From contig JAOXYB010055456.1 in NCBI GenBank assembly GCA_028565635.1, forward strand, positions 1-11,203: 11,203 nt of DNA, written 5' to 3'. The number at the start of each line of letters is the position of its first letter. Position 1 is the first letter of the stretch. Positions 7,308 to 11,203 of the stretch are shown here, piece after piece. This stretch comes from Phoronis ovalis. Its lineage: Eukaryota; Phoronida; Phoronidae. The notes below the pieces were generated by a model. The model worked only from the letters and a program-made list of their open reading frames with translations. It searched no databases and had not been told where the DNA came from. The position numbers were made by a program, and so were the translations under genes.

Positions 7308-9320
7308 GTAAGTTTAAGACTAATTCAAGAAATTAACTAATTTTTAACTAAACTTTACAGTAAGGTATAGAAAAAGTTGGCACTTTTTGTGATTTTTTAA
7401 GTTTAATTATGAAATAGAAAAGAATCAATATATTTTCTAAGAGAAATTATAATTTCAATTTTATGCGCTTGTGTGTTGTTGTTCGATGATCGACCTGGAG
7501 TTTCGAATAATTCAAATATTTTAAATTATAAGTAAAATTGCGGAAAGTTTGAGTCTTGGTAGGAGTCTTCTGAAGCCATTGTCAAGTTATCAAAAAAGTT
7601 GGCACTTTCTGCGTTTTGCTTTTATACGTTGTAATGGCTTACTTTTGCTCGTGCGCTTAACAAAATATTGCGATTTAATCATTTTATCTTCACTATGCTT
7701 TCTATCTATCATAACATTAGCATTAAATACTGTTTTAAACTTCAGATGTCAACCCATTAAGTGCCAAGTTTTTTGACGCTGTCAACTTTTTCGATACCTT
7801 ACAGTAAGGATTATTAAAAATTGATTTTACTAAATGTTTGCTTTTTTACATTAAAATTTTTCAAAGAATATTTGAACAATCTAGTGCAAAAGGTGGGGAC
7901 CGTCGAAATTTAAATATAGTTTTGTGCAGTGCCAGGGAATCTTTAACATGAATTGATATTTACCTCATTTTCGCAGAATTGGTATAGGCGTTTTTATGGG
8001 ATATTTTATTTTCAGAACTATCACGATTTTTTATTTTTTTGTTGTAAAAAGAACAGTTCTTCCGTGATTCCTTCGTATTGTCAAGTAAAACACGAAGGAT
8101 TAACTTTAATTAACATTTTTCTCATTTACAGGTATTATTAGAAAAATATTTGACGTCTTCATTCACATTGTATAGTTTTTTATTGGCACTGCTTGTTCTA
8201 ATATGCTTCATCACAGCACCAGTGCGACTCATTCAGAAAGACAAATGCCTGGATACCACTTACTCGATAGACACGTATGTACTACCGGTATACAATATAT
8301 ACATGTACATATAGACGATAATAAACGATACATTTTGCTAAATAATGATAGGTATCTCTGAATCATTTCACTTCTCCTTATGCAGTAGATAAATCCTACA
8401 AATTTAAACTTGTATAATTAGTATAATTTTACTACCGAATTTTCCGGCTTTATTTTCCACGATTTTTTTCTTTTATTTCTTTCCAAGAAGTTTGAAACTA
8501 AAGCAGTGCTTGATCAAGATTCGAAAACTGACATTTACAATAAAATTAAAAGTCTTATTATTATTTTTTGTAAGACACCTATGTTTTCGAAACTTACTCG
8601 CTTTTATTATATATTGTAAGGTGCATGTCTTTAAAATTTTACATGCAAGTACGTGCATGTACACATGTTAATTTTACTTTACAGAAGCGACTATCGATGT
8701 CTAATCATGCCTACAGAATTGGGATCAGCAATAAATTTATTGGTACTTGTTCTTGCCTTAGTCAATATAGTGCTGCTGATAGCTACTGGCTGCATTACCT
8801 CTCATAACGCCAAAACAATGATAACAAAAGGTACCCGTTTATTGCACCGTCCTAAACATTGTACAATTATATGTTTTAATTTTTGTTAAATTTACTACTA
8901 ACATTTATATGCTGCAGACTAGCAGCTATAACATTAACACGCGGCACAATGTGAATGGTGCAGTAGCACTCAAAATAGCTTGTGTAGAACCAAACTGAAA
9001 TCAGAAATTTAATTTCACTTCCTTTGTTTAACGTTACTTTTCTGAAATAGTGACTAGCGCTAAACCGAGAGGACACTAATTTAGGATTTTAAGTATAATT
9101 GGAGAACACTGGGAAATAAAATAGTTTACAGCTAACTTTCCCTGCAATTGTAGATTTTGGAGACGAGGATGTAGGATACGATCGTCCAAGAAGGCAGCAA
9201 ACCTTAAATTTAGCCATGGCACCACCTTATTATGTCTTACCTCCGCCTTCTTACTCAGAAGCTATAGCGTCTACGCTGCCACAACCCTCTGACTCTTCTA
9301 TCGTATTTACCCGTTTATAA
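7068..9320 (+). CDS. four-transmembrane CD20/MS4A-like protein with PPxY tail (4 exons, 231 aa)
   Basis: Exons 7068-7307, 8132-8274, 8685-8830 and 9154-9320 join in frame (phases 0, 2, 1) to 231 codons plus TAA. The ATG at 7068 is the first in frame after a stop at 7005 and has a good context (AACCATGG). Hydrophobic segments lie at about residues 15-39, 50-66, 91-111 and 140-165. TM1 and TM2 are joined by a short loop. The TM3-TM4 loop carries C119 and C133; CD20 has a disulfide in the same loop. The motif YGAPIWSG before TM2 resembles the proline/tryptophan entry of TM2 in MS4A-type proteins. The cytoplasmic tail has PPYY (200-203) and PPSY (207-210), PPxY motifs that bind WW domains of NEDD4-family ubiquitin ligases. 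It ends in T-R-L, a possible class I PDZ ligand. The N-terminus MGCLCAKK could be myristoylated or palmitoylated. Likely role, by inference: plasma-membrane or endosomal adaptor or ligase cargo. Related architectures are ENTREP/FAM189 and TMEM255; the exact orthologue cannot be named. Confidence 0.85.
7358..7379 (+). repeat. left TIR of the Tc1/mariner-like MITE
   Basis: The 22 bases starting CAGTAAGGTAT mirror 7783-7804 with two mismatches (positions 2 and 12), preceded by TA. Confidence 0.78.
7783..7804 (-). repeat. right TIR of the Tc1/mariner-like MITE
   Basis: This is the reverse complement of the left TIR with two mismatches, followed by TA. The junction with the flank creates the palindrome CCTTAC-A-GTAAGG (7798-7810). 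Confidence 0.78.
8132..8274 (+). CDS. exon 2 of the CD20/MS4A-like gene
   Basis: The acceptor is a T-rich tract ending TTTACAG at 8131. The donor is GTATGT at 8275. The exon encodes residues 81-127 plus two bases of codon 128: TM3 (91-111) and the first half of the large loop with C119. The frame continues exactly from exon 1. Confidence 0.85.
8649..8668. repeat. alternating purine-pyrimidine tract in intron 2
   Basis: Twenty bases of strict purine-pyrimidine alternation (GTACGTGCATGTACACATGT) lie just before the branch/polypyrimidine region of exon 3. No function can be assigned. Confidence 0.5.
8685..8830 (+). CDS. exon 3 of the CD20/MS4A-like gene
   Basis: The acceptor is TTTTACTTTACAG, ending at 8684. 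The donor is GTACCC at 8831, which is weak apart from the GT, but the phase fits exon 4. The exon encodes residues 128-176: C133 and TM4 (about 140-165), ending in a polar Asn/Lys/Thr stretch. Confidence 0.85.
9154..9320 (+). CDS. exon 4 of the CD20/MS4A-like gene (cytoplasmic tail)
   Basis: The acceptor is CAATTGTAG, ending at 9153. The split codon makes D177. The exon encodes the soluble tail 177-231: an acidic start (DFGDED), a basic patch (RPRRQ), two PPxY motifs and a C-terminal TRL, then TAA at 9318-9320. Confidence 0.88.
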
Positions 9321-9445
9321 TGCGCAGTAATAATGATCAAACAAAACCTCGTTTTTCGCCTGTTGCATGCGCATAACATACGAATTCCGTGTTCGGATCA
9401 TTCAAGAAACTGTAAGGAATCTCTACTAAATGTATAGTTGTATAT

Positions 9446-9451
9446 AATAAA
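9446..9451 (+). terminator. polyadenylation signal of the CD20/MS4A-like gene
   Basis: AATAAA lies 126 bases after the stop codon, followed within about 40 bases by T- and TG-rich sequence (TTTTTTTGTTGTTTTA). It is the first canonical signal after the ORF and implies a short 3' UTR of about 150 bases. Confidence 0.6.
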
Positions 9452-9670
9452 TGTATGTAAATTCCGCAACTTATTTTTTTGTTGTTTTAATTTACTGTAC
9501 GAACCAAAACGCGTGTCTAATGCCTTGTGTCCCCTCATCATGTATCACTCTTTCATATCTGTATTTGCAAAGTAACAAAGAAATGACACTTTACACATGT
9601 CTATTAGAGTTATACATCGGTAAAAATCGACATGATGGACACGTCGACACGACCTTAAAAATTACGCTGA

Positions 9671-9722
9671 CAGATAGTACACAGACAAATATTGAGCCAG
9701 ATAGTACATACAGATATTGAGC
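9671..9722 (+). repeat. two-copy tandem repeat, 25-27 bp unit
   Basis: CAGATAGTACACAGACAAAT plus ATTGAGC (9671-9697) is followed at once by a 25-base version (9698-9722) with the same start CAGATAGTACA and end TATTGAGC. It lies in the spacer between the inverted pair GGTAAAAATC (9619-9628) and GATTTTTACC (9741-9750). Confidence 0.8.
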
Positions 9723-9741
9723 GACGGGCACGATCATTCGG

Positions 9742-9781
9742 ATTTTTACCCTGTCACTTGACAAGTGACATTTATAAAAAT
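9742..9781. repeat. near-perfect 40-bp palindrome
   Basis: The core is TGTCACTTG-A-CAAGTGACA (9752-9770), 9-bp perfect arms around one central base. Outside it, ATTTTTA (9742-9748) and TAAAAAT (9775-9781) also pair. The left outer arm can alternatively pair with 9619-9628 over 10 bp. The core is shaped like a dimeric transcription-factor site or a cruciform. Its function is unknown. Confidence 0.8.
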
Positions 9782-10209
9782 ATTGTTGCCTTTGACACGC
9801 AACTTTCAAAAGGAATAAAACATCGACATGTTAATTTTTTTGCAAAAATTGTTTCACGATACAACCTTTAGATATATTTTGATCGCGCTCGATATTATTG
9901 GTTAAAATTACGAAGGGTATTTAGCTAAGTCAAGGATTCGCTGTCTTATCATATTGAGTACCGCGAACTGATCCAGAGTATACCATAAAAGATTATATTA
10001 AAAGAACACTCACAGATATTAGGAAGATGGCAATAGCATGCTACAGTTAAATTGCATTCGAAACATCTAAAGTAATGATTTGGGGCCTTCCCTAGTTTTA
10101 CGTAGCAACTTACTGCGATATATTTACTATTTACTATCTGGAAATATGCTGTGCGTTAACACCCTCTTAAACATAGCAATCTCGCAGATAGAGGATATTT
10201 GAATAATTG

Positions 10210-10235
10210 TTGGAATTGCAAAAAAAAAATTCCAA
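10210..10235. repeat. short hairpin with A-rich loop
   Basis: TTGGAATT (10210-10217) and AATTCCAA (10228-10235) pair perfectly around GC followed by an A-run. No adjacent gene end makes it a terminator, so no role is assigned. Confidence 0.5.
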
Positions 10236-10761
10236 AGAAAAATGGCAAATATGGGATTCTTGGTCCCGGCCACAACTCGGCATCCTTAAGTTACTATATT
10301 GAGTTTTCATTTTAAAAGAGTTTACAATAAAGGTGTATATATCCAGAACTAAAACAATTGTTGTGTTTAGATGAATGTACAGTACTCGAATTCCTTTAGC
10401 GTGAAGATTTCATTCAACCACTTATAAACTGTGAAATTCCGTTTTTACAATTAAGAAAATAACAAAAAAAAAATTATGAAAATAATATCTTAATCAGTGG
10501 ATGTAAGAAGTCCTGTTTCGGAATTACTCGGGGAATTACTATTTTATAGGTTAAGCGATGTTTGTTATCTGGTGATAAATGAACATTTTATTTTGACTCG
10601 GATGATTATAACTGATTGGGTTGTCTGACTGTCTACTGATAAATAGGATTATCTTCATATATGCGTGCAAAGTACCTGTAAATACTATACATTCATATGA
10701 TGGCATGCAAAGGTAATGGGAAGTAACGCTGTATAGTGTCAGTAACACATAAAGTCGATTT

Positions 10762-10774
10762 CTCCGCTTTTTAG
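10762..10774 (+). promoter_or_regulatory. 3' splice acceptor immediately before the opine dehydrogenase ATG
   Basis: A pyrimidine tract ends in TTTTTTAG only one base before the ATG at 10776 (CTCCGCTTTTTTAG then CATG). This is a good 3' splice site. It indicates either a 5'-UTR intron or, in lineages that do it, spliced-leader trans-splicing onto the mRNA. Confidence 0.5.
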
Positions 10775-10775
10775 C

Positions 10776-10833
10776 ATGCCTTCTTTGAAAGTTCTTATTC
10801 TCGGCGGTGGAAATGGGGCACACGTCTATGCTG
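10776..10833 (+). CDS. opine (octopine/nopaline-type) dehydrogenase, first coding exon (partial gene)
   Basis: This exon encodes MPSLKVLILGGGNGAHVYA plus the first base of the next codon, then the strong donor GTAAGT at 10834. The segment is a beta strand (KVLIL) followed by the glycine-rich dinucleotide-binding turn GGGNGAH, the signature N-terminus of the octopine/nopaline dehydrogenase family. The split codon begins with G, fitting the Gly that follows at this place in the family. These enzymes reductively condense pyruvate with an amino acid such as arginine, alanine or glycine using NADH in the cytosol, and regenerate NAD+ in low oxygen. Substrate preference is decided by later domains outside the window. 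The ATG follows an acceptor-like tract by one base. Only 19 of the usual roughly 400 residues are seen, so another Rossmann-fold dehydrogenase cannot be fully excluded. Confidence 0.7.
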
Positions 10834-11203
10834 GTAAGTTAAAAGTCCTTAAACGTAAACGTCCATTTATTATGGTTGCTGCTATAAAGCTATAACTTGA
10901 AGATGGTTAGAGATAGGGTTTTGGTACTTGAGGTACCGGCTTGATGTATGACATCTCTTGGGTACGCCACTGTTGCCCTAGCGGAGGTCAAATGTCATTT
11001 TTTTTAATTTCTCAAAACATACAAATATTATATATCATTTCGGTGAATACCTGGATATGTCCATTTTTCTCATCTTTCAATTAATTCATAGATGAAATAT
11101 GCTATATCTCGAGAATGGTTAGTCCTGCTGAAAGGGTCGTTGTCGTAAGGGGGTACTACAGAAGTGTACCCGGCGGACAATTTCCGCAAGGCGGTAAACT
11201 TCT
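10834..11203 (+). other. intron 1 of the opine dehydrogenase-like gene, to the window end
   Basis: After the GTAAGT donor no continuation of the Rossmann fold is found in any frame with a phase-1 acceptor, so exon 2 lies beyond 11203. Two small adjacent stem-loops occur: GGTAC/GTACC (10923-10937) and GATGT/ACATC (10943-10955). The last ~65 bases are noticeably more GC-rich. Confidence 0.55.
11160..11203. repeat. 44-base imperfect hairpin cut at the window edge
   Basis: The outer arms AGAAGTGTACC and GGTAAACTTCT pair over 11 positions with one mismatch. An inner stem, GCGGA with TCCGC, closes a short loop. The sequence is GC-rich compared with the intron around it and may be one end of a repeat or foldback element continuing past the window. 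Confidence 0.55.

Larger units (their letters stand above)
7358..7804. mobile_element. 447-bp Tc1/mariner-like MITE in intron 1
   Basis: The ends form an inverted repeat of at least 22 bp: CAGTAAGGTATAGAAAAAGT (7358 on) matches the reverse complement of 7783-7804 with two mismatches. TA dinucleotides flank both ends (7356-7357 and 7805-7806). A CAGT-type terminus and a TA duplication are the hallmarks of Tc1/mariner insertions. A motif AAAAAGTTGGCACTT or close variant occurs three times: near the left end (7371), in the middle (7593) and, reversed, near the right end (7758-7774). This recalls the inverted-repeat/direct-repeat transposase sites of Tc1-like elements. The 75-codon open frame inside has no DDE-transposase motif, so the element is non-autonomous. 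Removing it and one TA leaves intron 1 at about 375 bp, close to introns 2 and 3. Confidence 0.78.
9452..10775. other. intergenic stretch between the two genes
   Basis: No coding exon was recognised. The ATG-started frame at 9451-9720 lies right after the polyadenylation signal, has no recognisable domain and ends in a small tandem repeat, so I do not call it. The stretch includes the tandem repeat at 9671-9722, the palindrome at 9742-9781 and the hairpin at 10210-10235. Confidence 0.55.

Noticed and set aside
7549-7776. 75-codon hydrophobic open frame in intron 1
   Set aside because: It lies entirely inside the Tc1/mariner-like MITE, has no DDE or helix-turn-helix motif and no ATG at its start.
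8625-8807. Second open frame overlapping exon 3
   Set aside because: It runs out of frame with the spliced product. The frame giving TM4 continues correctly from exon 2 and into exon 4.
9451-9720. 89-codon frame starting within the polyadenylation signal
   Set aside because: It overlaps the 3' end of the upstream gene and a tandem repeat, with no domain visible.
1-11203. tRNA, rRNA, CRISPR array or bacterial operon
   Set aside because: No GGTTCRANNCC-type B box with a foldable cloverleaf, no regularly spaced identical repeats, and no dense set of adjacent ORFs with ribosome binding sites were seen.

Overview
The window looks like nuclear DNA of an invertebrate animal. It is roughly two-thirds A+T by eye, and almost no long reading frames are open. 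The only convincing coding sequence comes as short exons with canonical GT..AG introns, which rules out a bacterial or phage context. The start of an opine dehydrogenase-like gene at the right edge points to a marine or aquatic invertebrate (molluscs, annelids and other invertebrates use opine dehydrogenases). The exact phylum is an inference and cannot be fixed from this sequence.

Layout. Positions 1-1342 hold nothing I recognise. At 1352-1842 there is a 491-bp non-autonomous DNA transposon with 67-bp inverted ends (64/67 matching) and a perfect 9-bp target-site duplication, which suggests a Mutator-like MITE. Part of its core recurs at about 5736-5857. Positions 1943-5108 are non-genic, with a 12-bp x4 minisatellite (3734-3784) and one weak small ORF behind a TATA-like box (4231-4420). 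Positions 5109-5857 are a repeat cluster: a diverged ~135-155 bp direct repeat offset by 401 bp, a pair of CCCCGGGG palindromes, and the second copy of the transposon core. Positions 5858-7003 show no gene.

The main gene lies at 7068-9320 on the plus strand. It has four exons (7068-7307, 8132-8274, 8685-8830, 9154-9320) with intron phases 0, 2 and 1. The exons join exactly into 231 codons plus stop. The product is a four-transmembrane CD20/MS4A-like protein with a Cys pair in the TM3-TM4 loop, a possible lipid-modified N-terminus (MGCLC), and a cytoplasmic tail with two adjacent PPxY motifs and a C-terminal T-R-L. This suggests an adaptor or cargo for NEDD4-type (WW-domain) ubiquitin ligases. 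A 447-bp Tc1/mariner-like MITE sits in intron 1; without it that intron would be about 375 bp, like introns 2 and 3. A polyadenylation signal follows at 9446.

Downstream, 9452-10775 is non-genic but contains an exceptional near-perfect palindrome (9742-9781). At 10776-10833, on the same strand, is the first coding exon of an opine (octopine/nopaline family) dehydrogenase, showing only the start of the NAD(P)-binding Rossmann fold. The rest of that gene lies beyond the window. The two genes have no evident joint function; nothing here is operon-like.
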